Origin: Symbiodinium natans
Taxonomy: Eukaryota > Sar > Dinophyceae > Suessiales > Symbiodiniaceae
Direction of reading: 5' to 3'
DNA length: 64,000 bases
Assembly (NCBI GenBank): GCA_905221605.1
Contig: CAJNDS010002631.1
Coordinates: 248,001 to 312,000 of the forward strand
The notes under the pieces were generated by a model. It saw only the letters and a program-made list of their open reading frames with translations, ran no database searches and was not told where the DNA came from. The translations under genes were made by a program, and so were the position numbers. This document shows positions 1-9,965 of this stretch, piece by piece (position 1 is the first letter of the stretch; each line of letters opens with the position of its first letter).

Positions 1-340
1 AGACATCTTTCTAGAAGCGGTGCAATGAAGTGCTTAAAACGTACCCTAAACCCCAAGCCCTAAACCCTAAACCCTTTTTTGAGCTTCTCGAGCTCTCACT
101 TAGGCTGCCCCAGGGGCGCTTCGAGGTGCGCCGGCCATGAAACCCTAGGTCCAAGTGCACAGGCTTTACAAAGAGACTTTCCTCATACAAAGTCTTCTCC
201 TCATTGTGCATAAGAATAATGATAATCATGCGAATAATACGCAGAATACTAATAGTACACATAGTACTATAGTACTAGTAATACTAATCATGCTAATGAT
301 ACCAGTGGTACTAACTTTTCACTGAAGCTCCGTAATCCAG

Positions 341-721
341 CACCCACTCCCCAAGACTCAGCACGCGAGTCAAGAAATAACAAATCCGCAGCTTCGTCTT
401 CTCAACTCCTTCAACCGGCGTCTGAAAACCCATCACCTAGGCCTACACCCCTAAACCCTAAACCCTAAACCCTAAACCCTAAACCCTAAACCCTAAACCC
501 TATATATCAGCGTGAACTCCCGCAGCTGCAGAATCCCAAGGGTCCGAAGCAGCCCGTTGAACTCACAAAGGGCCCCTAAGAAATCACCTTTTGCCGTCCA
601 CCCTAAACCCTAAACCCTAAACCCTAAACCCTAAACCCTGAAACCCTGAAACCCTGAAACCCTAAACCCTAAACTCCAGGTTCCCGAGGCTGCCCGAGAA
701 GTGGCTTCGGGGGCTCGCGTC
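341..721 (+). CDS. Candidate exon cluster, unknown gene
   Basis: Three short blocks read as exons between CCCTAAA arrays. The first (341-440) follows an AG and reads in part DSARESRNNKSAASSSQLLQ. The second (511-571) follows ATATCAG and reads RELPQLQNPKGPKQPVELTK. The third (680-721) lies between CTCCAG and a GTGAGC donor and reads VPEAAREVASGARV. An upstream block near 70-115 (LLELSLRLPQGRFE) could belong to the same gene. Joins between blocks were not proven and the product is not recognised; the frames are open and balanced in composition, which is the only support. Confidence 0.3.
449..502 (+). repeat. CCCTAAA array
   Basis: About seven near-perfect CCCTAAA units between two candidate exons. 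A further array of the same orientation, with some CCCTGAAA units, fills 600-675. Confidence 0.9.
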
Positions 722-772
722 GTGAGCCAGCCGGGACCTCTTTTGCTAGCTCTCTAGTCTCCCATTTAACGG

Positions 773-978
773 GGGTTTAGGGTTTAGGGTTTAGAGTTTA
801 GGGTTTAGAGTTTAGGGTTTAGGATTTAGGGTTTAGCTCTCTAGTCTCCCATGTGGGGGGGGGTTACGAAAATGGGGGTTTAGGGTTTAGGGTTTAGGGT
901 TTAGGGTTTAGGGTTTAGGGTTCAGGGTTCAGGGTTCAGGGTTCAGGGTTCAGGGTTCAGGGTTCAGGGTTCAGGGTT
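773..978 (+). repeat. TTTAGGG array with TTCAGGG block
   Basis: Two runs of TTTAGGG units (773-837, 876-920) and a homogeneous run of about eight TTCAGGG units (922-977). The phrase TCTAGTCTCCCAT recurs three times (around 751, 841, 979), twice followed by a GTTTACGAAAATGGGGG-like piece of the family A element, so this block has grown by local duplication. Confidence 0.85.
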
Positions 979-1188
979 CTAGTCTCCCATGTGGGTGGTT
1001 TACGAAAATGGGGGTTTAGGGTTTGGGGTTTGCGGTTTGGGGTTTGGGGTTTAGGGTTTAGGGTTGAGGGTTTGTACCCTTTTGGTGGGTTCCTTTTTTG
1101 TCAGGATTACATTATTTTGGGGTATATTCAGGGTACCCCTATTGGGGGAGATACCCATGTGCTGCAACCTCAAGAGGTTTGGGGGCTT

Positions 1189-1284
1189 TACGATATTGTG
1201 GGGTACCTTGTTGGGGTCCTACTAAGGGGATCCCACTATTTGGGGGTCTATTTTGGGGGTGCCCTATTTTTCGTAAACCCCCAT
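1189..1284 (-). mobile_element. Family A inverted-repeat element (copy A1)
   Basis: Reads, in reverse orientation, the family A order: a GTTTACGAAAATAGGG-like end, a centre with GATCCC and TAGACCCCCAAATAGT-like text, and a GGTACC-like far end. About 95 bp, no coding capacity. It sits directly upstream of a candidate exon. Confidence 0.6.
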
Positions 1285-1302
1285 TTAGGGGTGTTCGGAG
1301 GG

Positions 1303-1496
1303 TTGGCATCGAACTACTACGAATGACAGCCGGGAAGACAATCATCTTTCGGGCTTCACAAGTTCGAGTGTCGGTCACAACGTTCTGCCACAGTTCTGTT
1401 GACGTACAGTCTCAGCCAGCCTTTCTGGACCCCGCGACAAGACGAGCAAGACTCAGATCAGCCTGTCAAAAGCCGGGCATCCCAAGCCTAAAGTGA
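1303..1496 (+). CDS. Candidate exon, unknown gene
   Basis: Open frame of about 60 codons ending at TGA 1494-1496, including TAGKTIIFRASQVRVSVTTF. It lies between two family A elements (1189-1284 and 1526-1618). No recognisable domain. A frame on the opposite strand is also open but less natural in composition. Confidence 0.3.
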
Positions 1497-1525
1497 TGAC
1501 CTTCACAGATAGTGTTCCGAACATA

Positions 1526-1618
1526 GGGGGTACCTTCTTGGGGTCCCTATTTTAAGGGAATCCTACGACTGGACTGGGGGGTCCACTATAGGGGTCCCCG
1601 ATTTTCGTAAACTCCCAA
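1526..1618 (-). mobile_element. Family A inverted-repeat element (copy A2)
   Basis: Second reverse-orientation family A copy, from GGTACCTTCTTGGGGTCCC to CCGATTTTCGTAAACTCCC, followed by a CCCTAAA array (1624-1684). Confidence 0.6.
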
Positions 1619-1705
1619 ATACCCCCTAAACCCTAAACCCTAAAACCTAAACCCTAAACCCTAAACCCTAAACCCTAAACCCTATCTTCGTAAAATCCCA
1701 GATCC

Positions 1706-2456
1706 ATGGCCTCCTTGGCTGGACACCTGGCCTTTCGCCTGGCTTCGGTGGTGGGCCACACAGCCGCAGCCCCAGCGCCAGCTCGCAAGGGGGTTTGGGC
1801 TGTTCGTGGTCTTGCGGCGTTTAGGGTTTAGGGTTTAGGGTTAGGGTTTAGGGTTTAGGGTTTAGGGTTTAGGGTTTAGGGTTTAGGGTTTAGGGTTTAG
1901 GGTTTAGGGTTTAGGGTTTAGGGTTTAGGGTTGACTCGGATGGGGTGGCGGGGGTGTTCGAGTTCAGGGTCTGGTCTTTCAGCTTACAGGGTTTAGGGTT
2001 TAGGGTTTAGGGTTCAGGGTTTAGGGTTCAGGGTTTAGGGTTGTGGGTTTAGGGTTTACGGTCACCATGATGCGTGGTTTCAGGACAGAGGTTAACATGG
2101 AGATAACACATGCCTCAGAAGCACCTTACCTTCAACGTCATACTCGGCATTTTGCTTTCCAGGCGCCGTCTGGCCTCGTCATTTCGAAAGTAAAGCCATA
2201 CTTTGCGGACCGAGGCGATAGTTCAAACACGTTGAAAGGAAGACGCTTTGTGAAGCCCAAGCTGCAAAGACCAGTCGCCTCCAGCTTTGGGTCTTGCGCC
2301 ACCTGGGCAACCACGGTGGCTGTGAGTGGTAGCTTGAGAATGCTCAATTGGCTCAATGGGCTCAATTGATCTAAACACCGGTGGCCTTGGCGATCACGAG
2401 CGATGCGCGTGGTTTGGTACCTCGAGGTTGTTCCGGGGAAGTGTAAGATAGTGTAG
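1706..2456 (+). CDS. Gene U: spliced gene with organelle-type N-terminus
   Basis: Exons 1706-1818, 1929-1990 (or one heptamer longer), 2084-2328 and 2401-2456 (stop TAG 2454-2456). The ATG opens MASLAGHLAFRLASVVGHTA, followed by Ala, Pro and Arg residues with no acids, like a mitochondrial or plastid transit peptide. Exon 2 (VDSDGVAGVFEFRVWSFSLQ) is flanked on both sides by TTTAGGG arrays; exon 1 ends at GC|GTTTAG and exon 2 starts after TTTAG. Exon 3 reads TEVNMEITHASEAPYLQRHT and onward for about 80 codons; exon 4 reads MRVVWYLEVVPGKCKIV. The exon 2 to exon 3 join needs one extra heptamer in the exon to hold frame. Function unknown. The alternative is that the 108-codon continuous frame at 2043-2369 is used without the upstream exons. 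Confidence 0.45.
1819..2062 (+). repeat. TTTAGGG arrays inside gene U
   Basis: 1819-1928 is about 16 TTTAGGG units (one TTAGGG unit) and forms a complete GTTTAG...TTTAG intron. 1991-2062 is a second array with alternating TTTAGGG and TTCAGGG units and starts the next intron. Confidence 0.85.
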
Positions 2457-2625
2457 GGTCTTCATGGACATGGGCATAAGAAGGGTCAGCGACAACCAGG
2501 TACAATACGGTTTAAAACCTTGTCCTATAATACTAAGAGGTACAAGTAGGAACCCCTAGAGGGCATCTTATTCCCCTAAAGCCTAAACCCCAAACCCTAA
2601 ACCCCTTTATAGAGTCCCTTGATAG

Positions 2626-2699
2626 GGCCTGCACCGGAGGCATGCGAGCTTTGCAGCGAGCTTCCGGCAAACTCCGAGCGCTGGCCCTCCTCCAAGACG
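2626..2699 (+). CDS. Candidate exon with GTAAGT donor
   Basis: A 74-nt block between TTGATAG and a perfect GTAAGT donor. One frame reads PAPEACELCSELPANSERWP; another reads MRALQRASGKLRALALLQD. The frame is undecided, but the donor is among the best in the window. Confidence 0.4.
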
Positions 2700-2904
2700 G
2701 TAAGTCACAAGGTTTTGGAGTGTTTGGAAGGGGGTTTAGGGTTTAGGGTTTAGGGCTTAGGGCTTAGGGTTTTTCGACGCGAACTGCGAGTAAGGGATGA
2801 GCGGACAGAGGCAGCCTGGGTGGTCGGTCGCTCTAGGGCTCTAGGAGCAGGTTAATCCTCTATAGCCATGTTCATGAAAGCATAGAAGCACTCGACAAGG
2901 CTTT

Positions 2905-3065
2905 AGCAGCACAGTTAATGAATATCGCGAACTTCTTCCTGCTTGAATCAGACATGAATCTGCAATGATGACCGTCACGAAAGCTAGCTCCTTGGGGTGG
3001 GAACTGTCGTTCACCCTCTCGTGCACATACTTCACACCAGATCGGTAGTCTTCATCGCTGGAGTT
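2905..3065 (-). CDS. Candidate exon, unknown gene
   Basis: Minus-strand block read after an AG, beginning NSSDEDYRSGVKYVHERVND and continuing KELAFVTVIIADSCLIQAG. Composition is typical of a folded protein. No family recognised; the downstream end is uncertain. Confidence 0.4.
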
Positions 3066-3148
3066 CTTCAGATTCTTTTGTGGCCCTCGCCCGGAACCCT
3101 AACCGGCACACGTCTAGATTTCGTAGCCACAGTCTGGGGCTTGTATGA

Positions 3149-3198
3149 TGTATGTGTGTGTGTGTGTGTGTGGGTGCGAGAATGTGTGCGTGCGTGTC
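3149..3198 (+). repeat. TG microsatellite
   Basis: TGTGTG run with TGCG interruptions. The overlapping frame is an artefact of the repeat. Confidence 0.8.
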
Positions 3199-3281
3199 TA
3201 AAGTTCCAGCCCTAAGAGCACTGATACAGAATCTTTCGAGAACGTCAAGCTTACTGAAATGAGTTTGACATTGATAGTCCT

Positions 3282-3400
3282 GAATAGGGATTATCGTACC
3301 CCCTACTACAATCCCGATTAAGGACTCCTAAACCCTACACCCTAAACCCTAAACCCCCAATCCCTATTAAGGACTGTTAGTATAAGGGGGAAGATCCCAA
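3282..3400 (+). mobile_element. Family B inverted-repeat element (copy B1)
   Basis: Contains GGTACC-less but otherwise typical family B halves: ATCGTACCCCCTACTACAATCC, a small CCCTAAA insertion, then TTAAGGACTGTTAGTATAAG GGGGAAGATCCC. Family B ends resemble GGGATGTTCCCCCTTATACT. The copy carries telomere units inside it. Confidence 0.55.
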
Positions 3401-3659
3401 CATCAAGGCACGAAGATTTTCGCGTGATCGGCCGCTCCTCATTGAGAGCTGGCGCAGAGGTCTTCCAGGCCTTGGCTTGGTTCGATGTGTTGAGGAGATT
3501 AGGGTTTAGGGTCTAGGGTTTGGGGTTGATGGAATCCTCAGCAGGCGTGTTGCAACTCTCCCCAATGTCGGTTCGTATCACGGAACTTTGCAAGTGTCAG
3601 AAAACGAACGGGACCTAGGCATGAGCGTGATTTGACACCCGCGAGGCCAAAAACATGCA

Positions 3660-4184
3660 ATGTGTGATGGTTGGTTGGGACGGTTGCGACACCTTTCACG
3701 TTTCCGAGCCGACGCCAAGGCGAATGCTACGCAAGCACGCGGAAACACCAAGAGGGTCATGGTTCGCGAGTTGAAACGCGCCTGGAGCCTGGATGAGAGC
3801 ATCCCGGCCCATAAGAAGCACCGAGAGGGTCATCGATTTCGACACGTTTGCGTGGCCGAAAGAACACCAAAGATTAAGCAAGAAATAATTACGCATGCAT
3901 ACTGGAACACAGAAGGTTACAAGGGTCATGCGCAACTTTTGAGGTTGCGTGCTGTAGACCCACCCGTGGACTCGAGGCACCCAATAAGATTTCACCCGAA
4001 GGCTTTCGAAGCTGCTGCTGGCCACGTGGCCATGGGTGTGGCGGAAGCCTCTGCAAAGGCGAAGCCAATCCCGGTAGTAAGGTCAAATTCGCATTTTCGG
4101 AGGTTCACGTGTTTTTGGATCATGGGGGTCGTACGCATGGAGATTGAGATCTACTGTGACTGTGACCATTTGGCTTTACCTTAA
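3660..4184 (+). CDS. 174-codon open frame with degenerate internal repeats
   Basis: Continuous frame including ELKRAWSLDESIPAHKKHRE and AFEAAAGHVAMGVAEASAKA. The phrase AGGGTCATG/C recurs at about 3755, 3827 and 3922. Overlapping minus frames are also open. It could be one long exon or decayed repeat; no domain is recognised. Confidence 0.3.
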   Translation: MCDGWLGRLRHLSRFRADAKANATQARGNTKRVMVRELKRAWSLDESIPAHKKHREGHRFRHVCVAERTPKIKQEIITHAYWNTEGYKGHAQLLRLRAVDPPVDSRHPIRFHPKAFEAAAGHVAMGVAEASAKAKPIPVVRSNSHFRRFTCFWIMGVVRMEIEIYCDCDHLALP

Positions 4185-4650
4185 CATTCAGCTTCTTATT
4201 GCTTGCAAGGAGAGGTTTTTCCGCGTTCCAGCATCGCGTCTGGAATGTAGACCTTTGTTGTCTTTGATCCGAGGTTGTCGAGCCCCTGTTCCGTGGCACG
4301 TTCGTCTGCTTCACTTCTTCGCTGCCTGTAAGATGCGAACTGCTCCATCAAGCTTCTGTGTTACTATGGCATCGAACACCGAGAAGTCCCTCACGAGGGA
4401 CAGCCATCCCTGACTCTGACGAGTTGTTAGCTGTGCTTAGCGGAGCAAAGGGAAGCTAGGCTTGTAAAGCTCCGCAACGTGGGGAAAAGACCACAAGGAA
4501 TAAAGCCGCGAGGTCATCCCCCAAAAATCCAGAATGGCCTCTTGCCTTTAGTACACCCAGGGTCTCAGCTGCAATGTCAAACCTCCGCAGAAGCTGGTAA
4601 GCAGAGTTTTCTACACCGAAACATAATCCCACCGCCATATGCAGCAGGGT

Positions 4651-4965
4651 TTATAAGGCGTCCCTGTCGGGGTTAAAAAACAATTGTGTGAATTTGAAAG
4701 CCTGTAATTCATATACGGCCCGAGCTGCAAACCCGCAAGTTGTGGGAGGCGGTGGGACACAGCTGCGGTGATGGGGCCAAGGAAGTGTTCCAGGCTCGCG
4801 GTCCTCCGTGGGCAGTTTGGTCTCAGGAGTTCGGAGGGGCTTTAGTTTAGGATCTGGAGTGAAGAGTTGACGATTTGGGCCGCTGAATCGTGAGTATGCT
4901 GCTGGCTGAGGATTGCGGTGTGCAGTGTAGGAGGGGCTATTCGGCCCTATGATCCCCAGAATCAA
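4651..4965 (-). CDS. Candidate exon, 104-codon minus frame
   Basis: Reads SRFSGPNRQLFTPDPKLKPL and FAARAVYELQAFKFTQLFF. Rich in Pro and Lys, acidic residues present. Unknown product; splice limits not determined. Confidence 0.3.
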   Translation of the reverse strand: MILGIIGPNSPSYTAHRNPQPAAYSRFSGPNRQLFTPDPKLKPLRTPETKLPTEDREPGTLPWPHHRSCVPPPPTTCGFAARAVYELQAFKFTQLFFNPDRDAL

Positions 4966-5038
4966 CCCTATAAAGGGCCTTTTTTAAGGGGTTGTAGGGT
5001 ATCATAGCCCGTCCTGGGTGTAAGGTTCTTTCTGCAAG

Positions 5039-5123
5039 GGATCTCTCTGAAGCAGGACACCGTCCACACCGTGGCCAACTTCCTGGAGGTCAAGCGCAAT
5101 CTTTCTGGCAACTTTCTCAGAAC
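5039..5123 (+). CDS. Exon, unknown gene
   Basis: Acceptor CTGCAAG, then ISLKQDTVHTVANFLEVKRN LSGNFLRT, then a GTGTTG donor. The preceding 60 bp (about 4958-5010) is a single unit of the 45-bp repeat tandemly arrayed at 38314-38750, here probably part of the upstream intron. Coding character is strong, but the neighbouring exons were not identified. Confidence 0.45.
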
Positions 5124-5149
5124 GTGTTGCCACTGCACGCAGACTCCAT

Positions 5150-7389
5150 GAGACGAAGGACCACACAAAGTACTCGCGTTAATTCTTCTACTCCCGCTGC
5201 CAACCCTTCGCCCTAACCAGGAACCCCTAGAGCCCAATTAAACTTGCCCTAAGCACCCTAAGCACCCTAAACCCCCTAAACCCAAAGCCCTAAACCTGGA
5301 TCCAACAACCGAACAGTAAATGTCAAAGGCAGCGGGCTGGCGCAACTTTCTGCACTGAGCTCCGCAAAGGCCATGCTTGGGGGCGCTGCATTGACCTTAC
5401 TTAGGCTTCGTTATCCCTAAACCCTAAATCCCTAAATAGCCTTAATTATGGGGGGAACCTTAATTAGGCTCGATGATCCCTCAGTAGCCGTAATTATGGG
5501 GGGAACCTCGGGGGGGTAGTATAGAGTGGGGGGGCAGTAGGGAAACCCATGAGATTTCGGAGCACAGTTTCACGATTGAGCTGGCGGGACTTAGATTTTA
5601 CGGCTCCTCTAATGCTAGGGCTTGTTGAACGAAGGCCTGAGCAGATGGATTAGAATATGGTTCCGTGCTCAAGGACTTGACTTCAACTCAGCTCAGGCTT
5701 AGAGACAGGGTTCGAAGACCTCTACAGCAGTCTGCAGCAGTGGAGGCTTGAAAAACCCCAAAGCCTCAGAGCTGTCTTCCTGCTTTGGCAGATCGGCGGC
5801 TGCATTCGAAAGCCTAGGCTTTAAACCCACCAAACGCCATTTGAACCCGAAATCCGGAACCAAATCCGTTGTCAGGAGCTGACGGGTGCACCTTTGGCGG
5901 AGCCCTCGAAAGACAGGCAGCCTGTGTTGGCTGTTGCTGCGGCTGCTGCTTTCGAGACACTAGCGGGCGGATCTTTGGGGGCTTGCAGGCGCACTTTCCA
6001 TTTCAGGCTCAGGATCTACCCTGCAGATTTCTCTAGACTAGATTCTGACGGCCCGAACCCTGAGCGCCGCACCTAACATGTGGGTTGCGTTCAAAATTCG
6101 TGTGTCGGTTCAGTTACTTTAATTTATATCGACGGGTGCGGCCGGTATATTTTCATGTCTTTGCTATATTCTTGCAAGGCGGCACGCACGGAGAGCCACA
6201 AAACCCCCATTGTGGCGCTACCCCGTAGGTATAAAATAAGCAACTCTTACATTCCCATGCTGTCACTGGCCGAATCCAGCAAGTGTTTTGGTTCGCGCCT
6301 GCAAGTTCTGTCGCTCCAATGGCGCACTCAGGCTGCAAGTCCTTTATACGACTTCAACATGCCTTAAACTGTTCTGGGTGAGTTCTTGGGGGTGCGGTAG
6401 GACTTCTTTGCAGGATGCGACCAGATCAGGTCGTGCAAACGCGGGACAGTATTTCGCGCTGGCACCGCGCTGGCTCGTGGCTCGGCGCTGGCAACGCAAC
6501 ATGCCCAGGAAGACCTTGGCCCATGTGCCACACGGATTGACAACCATTGGATTTACAATCGTTGAACCGTGCGTGACAACTTCCAAGCTACTGCAAGTAG
6601 TATGGCGCACAGCGAGACTCCTCTCACTGGAAAGGGCTGCCATTCCGGCCAAGGGTGCAAATGCCCGCCGGTGGGAACTCGACAATTGGAAGTGAAATAT
6701 GTGCGGTCGACAGAATGCCAGATGATCCCAATGCGAAGCCGCAAACCACTTTGAGAAACGGCTTGCGAGTTGCCGCAAGCAGCTTGCCGGAGCGCGAGCC
6801 CGCAAATTACGACAGCGCAGAAATCTTCGCTCGCGCCAAAGCTCCAGCAGTAGCAGCACCAGCAGTTCCTCTGACGATCGTCCGACAGCAGCAGCTGAGA
6901 ATTGATCCGCGCCAGCATCCTTTCTAGGAAATGACGCTAGGATCCCTCACATGCAGCGTTTGCTACTCCATCTCAATCAGCTTCTCTTTCCTTCGGGACA
7001 GAAGGCTTTGGGACATAAGGCGGCACGCAAGTACTGCCGCATGAACGTCAACTTCGGGAATAAGTATTGTGACAACAACCGATGTGTTTGCCATGTCAGG
7101 CAAAACGCCCAGCGGCCCAGTTGCCCCTCGGTGCGCATGCCCTGGCTTGGCTTGTGTTTGCTTTCTTGAGCTCGGAGCTTGGGACGCAGTTTTGAGGCAG
7201 TTTGAGGCACATCGGATGTCGGTTTTTTTTCCGTAGAGTTTCGGATTTCGGGCTTCGCCGGGAACTCTGCAAGCTGTCAGTGAGAAGGGGCCCAGACGTG
7301 GCTCATTGTGGCTCGGAACTCTCACAGCCGACATGCAGCCAAAGGATCTGATCGCTCAGCAAGATTCGGGAAGACGTGCTCGAAGCTTA
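5150..7389. other. Stretch without a supported gene
   Basis: Holds degenerate CCCTAAA pieces (5247-5300, 5417-5437), a local duplication of a 24-bp TAATTATGGGGGGAACCT-type phrase (5440-5510), and several overlapping open frames. The plus frame 5894-6076 and plus/minus frames across 6288-6918 are open on both strands and cannot be ranked by eye. Confidence 0.5.
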
Positions 7390-7496
7390 CTGTTGGTTAG
7401 GAGGGAATGAAGGAATAAGGTACCTTATATCCCACAATCTTATCCCTTAAAGGGTATAGATGGAACCTTATTCCTTCATTCCCTCCTAACCAACAG
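7390..7496. mobile_element. Family D palindromic element (copy D1)
   Basis: Almost perfect inverted repeat: starts CTGTTGGTTAGGAGGGAATG and ends in its reverse complement, about 28-30 bp each arm. Read on the plus strand it begins GTTAGG and ends AACAG, that is, GT...AG. A partial family B copy (7503-7556) follows. Confidence 0.7.
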
Positions 7497-7968
7497 CAAG
7501 TAAGTACCCCCGATTTACAATCCTTATTAAGGACGGTTAGTATAAAGGGGAACATCTCAAAGTATCGTTCTTGAACAGCTGCACACAAAGTGTTGGGAGA
7601 GGCATCCAATGCGTGCTTATGTTTGAAAGTGTGCAGAGAGCCAACGATCAAAGCAAACCAAAGAGCAAAACCAAACCAAGGCCCCGCCTAAACCCTAAAC
7701 CCGAAACCCTAAACCCTAATCCCCAAACCCGAAACCCTAAACCCCAAGCCCGAGACCCTAAACCCTGAACCCTAAACCCTTAGAACAAGCCTGCGCAGGC
7801 TGCAGCATGGGCCAAGCACCCTAGGAGCCCCGAACTCAGCCTTCGGATTGTCTTGAGTTTCGCTCGAATCTGGATGCGGTAGACTAGTCATAGTCGTGCT
7901 GTTATTATTGCTATTGTTTCTGCTATCGCATAGGCGTACCTGACCCAACCTTTACCCATTTGTTCCAG

Positions 7969-8335
7969 GCCTTTCGGTGTGCCTCATGTGATTGCATGTA
8001 CCCTGAACACCGGCGCCAGGTTGCAGTCAAGGAGGCCAGCCGCTGCAGTAAGTTTGGACCCTGCCTTTTTTTAAAGCTCTTCTTTGCCTGGAGCATGTCC
8101 ACGCGTACCCAAGATGAACTGCCAGCGCGAGCAGTCTTGCTTGCACCCTTGCAATGGAAACTACTGCGTAGTGAGTTCGGATGAGTCTCTATAATACGTT
8201 TAGGGGAACAGGGACTAGGGCTGCTCATCATACGTTGATTCCCCTGGGAATCTAAAGTGTTTGTCGTCCCAGCTCTTCATGCACATACAGGTTTGCAAAC
8301 CCTTCGCAAAGTGTTCAAATTCAGGGAGAGAATGA
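7969..8335 (+). CDS. Candidate spliced Cys-rich protein segment
   Basis: Exons 7969-8047, 8094-8170 and 8273-8335 (stop TGA 8333-8335). Junctions: TTGTTCCAG acceptor, GTAAGT donor with a 46-nt intron, GTGAGT donor, GTCCCAG acceptor. The joined frame includes AFRCASCDCMYPEHRRQ, CPRVPKMNCQREQSCLHPC and HIQVCKPFAKCSNSGRE, about a dozen cysteines in some 70 residues, as in small secreted or metal-binding domains. Alternatively the unspliced 7960-8184 frame is used; part of it (WSMSTRTQD) matches a segment near 9803, which favours that frame there. Strand and frame are therefore provisional. Confidence 0.35.
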
Positions 8336-8669
8336 GGGCAACAAGGACAATGCTCTGGGAGGCCCATAGCTCTGGTGCTGGCAGGGTGGATGCCTCGTTT
8401 GAGTCTGGAGATAATAGAAACCCCGAGCCACAAGGTGGACGATACCTGAGCAGGTTTCCCAAGCATCCTTCACTCGGCCATTCCTCCCCGCAGCAGCCGG
8501 AAGATTTCACACTCGAATTGCCAGACTTGGCTGCAGGAACCTGGGCCGTCTGTGTTTTCACAAAGTGCAGCTTACATTGCTGGAGGTGATCACTACTATA
8601 GGAGCCGGAAGAATTACTACTCGTCTTTTCCTTATGGCCCCTGTATAGTGATACCATAAGAACCCCCCA

Positions 8670-8708
8670 CCCCCCCCCCCCCCCCCCCCCACCCCAAAAA
8701 AAAAAAAA
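8670..8708 (+). repeat. Poly-C then poly-A tract
   Basis: 21 C, then ACCCC, then 13 A. Confidence 0.9.
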
Positions 8709-8879
8709 CCTATTCAAATTATTCACGCCCCTTTATTCGGTCCATGGGCCACTGCAGAAGTCTTGGAGCCTCCGTGCTTCGCTTCGTTGCCCGCGCTACG
8801 CCCGCGCTTGGAGCGCCTTTTCTTAGTTTGATTCTTGTTCTCGGGGCCCTGCGCTGCCCAGCCCGGCAGGCTGTGAGGA

Positions 8880-8968
8880 TTTGTATGGGTTTAGGGTTTA
8901 GGGTTTAGGGATAGGGTTTAGGGTTGAGGGTTTAGGGGTGTAGGGGTTAGGGATTTAGGGTTTAGGGT
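8880..8968 (+). repeat. Irregular TTTAGGG array
   Basis: About ten imperfect units. Between here and 9300 only further short CCCTAAA pieces (9095-9123) and unassignable sequence are seen; another TTTAGGG array lies at 9311-9363. Confidence 0.8.
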
Positions 8969-9707
8969 AATCGCCCTCCTTAGACGGCTTGCCGGAAAGT
9001 GCTGGCCGGTGCCGCTTTCTGTCTCTGGTTTAGGTTTGGGTTCTCTCTCTCCGTCCCAGGCTCCAAGTCTTACCCCTGCAGCCTTCGAATTGCACCCTAA
9101 ACCCTAAACCTTAAACCCTAAACTCCAACAAAAAAACTGTAGACCAGCGGACAAGAGAACCTGAAACCGCTTGGACCATTTGAGCCTCAAGGGCCCCCTT
9201 TTCTAAGAGTCTCCGTTCGGCCACCCGTTTGTGTACAGATGCTTGGAGTGCCTTGCAGCGTGGAGGACTTGAGGCCTGGGGCGTAGACTCGACCAGGTTG
9301 GGGAAGCAAGGGTTTAGGGTTTGGGGTTTAGGGTTTAGGGTTTAGGGTTTAGGGTTTAGGGTTGGTTGGGGGTGGTTCGTTTTCTGTTCTCAGTTGTAGT
9401 ATGTTGTTTGCGAGCTCATCCCCCCTTCACGAGATGTCGAAGAGGTTCGAGAAAAGAGGGCAACGGGGACAATCCTCCGGGACATTGGGCTTGTGAGTAC
9501 GGCCAGAATTCCATGCGAGCAAGAGCAAGACTAGAAGCCTCATTGAAGAAACACACCCCCTAGGAAGCGACGCTGGGTTGTTTGCATAAGTACCTCAAAG
9601 CAACAAGAGAGAGAGAGAGAGAGCGCACGTTTTCGAAACTGTCTTTGTTCAGAGTTTTATAGGTCTGAGGTTCATGCGGGAAGAAGCTTCCGATGCATTG
9701 ACAGACA

Positions 9708-9965
9708 TCCAACCCTGGGCCATTCCTCTTCGCAGCCCGGAAGATTTCAAGCCTCCGAGGGTGGCGATTGCAGGTCCCTGCACATGGGGCTTGGAGCACG
9801 GTTTGGAGCATGTCGATTCGCACAGAAGATGCCAACGTGCTTCCAACTTGGCCAACGATCACAGCTTTGTTTCGATCCGTGGACAGAAGGACTGATGCAG
9901 GCCTTTGGGGTTTGCGATTGAGAGCTCTATCTCAAGCAGCCGATATTCCTCGGTCTGGTTGCTAA
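9708..9965 (+). CDS. Candidate exon related to the 8091-8530 region
   Basis: Frame ending at TAA 9963-9965 includes SMSIRTEDANVLPTWPTITA and LRALSQAADIPRSGC. Two pieces match the region about 1.3-1.7 kb upstream: GGCCATTCCTC...CGGAAGATTTCA (9717 and 8477) and TGGAGCATGTC...CG.AC..AAGAT (9802 and 8090). A minus-strand frame (SSVRIDMLQ) is conserved equally well, so strand is uncertain. Confidence 0.3.
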   Translation, partial: SNPGPFLFAARKISSLRGWRLQVPAHGAWSTVWSMSIRTEDANVLPTWPTITALFRSVDRRTDAGLWGLRLRALSQAADIPRSGC

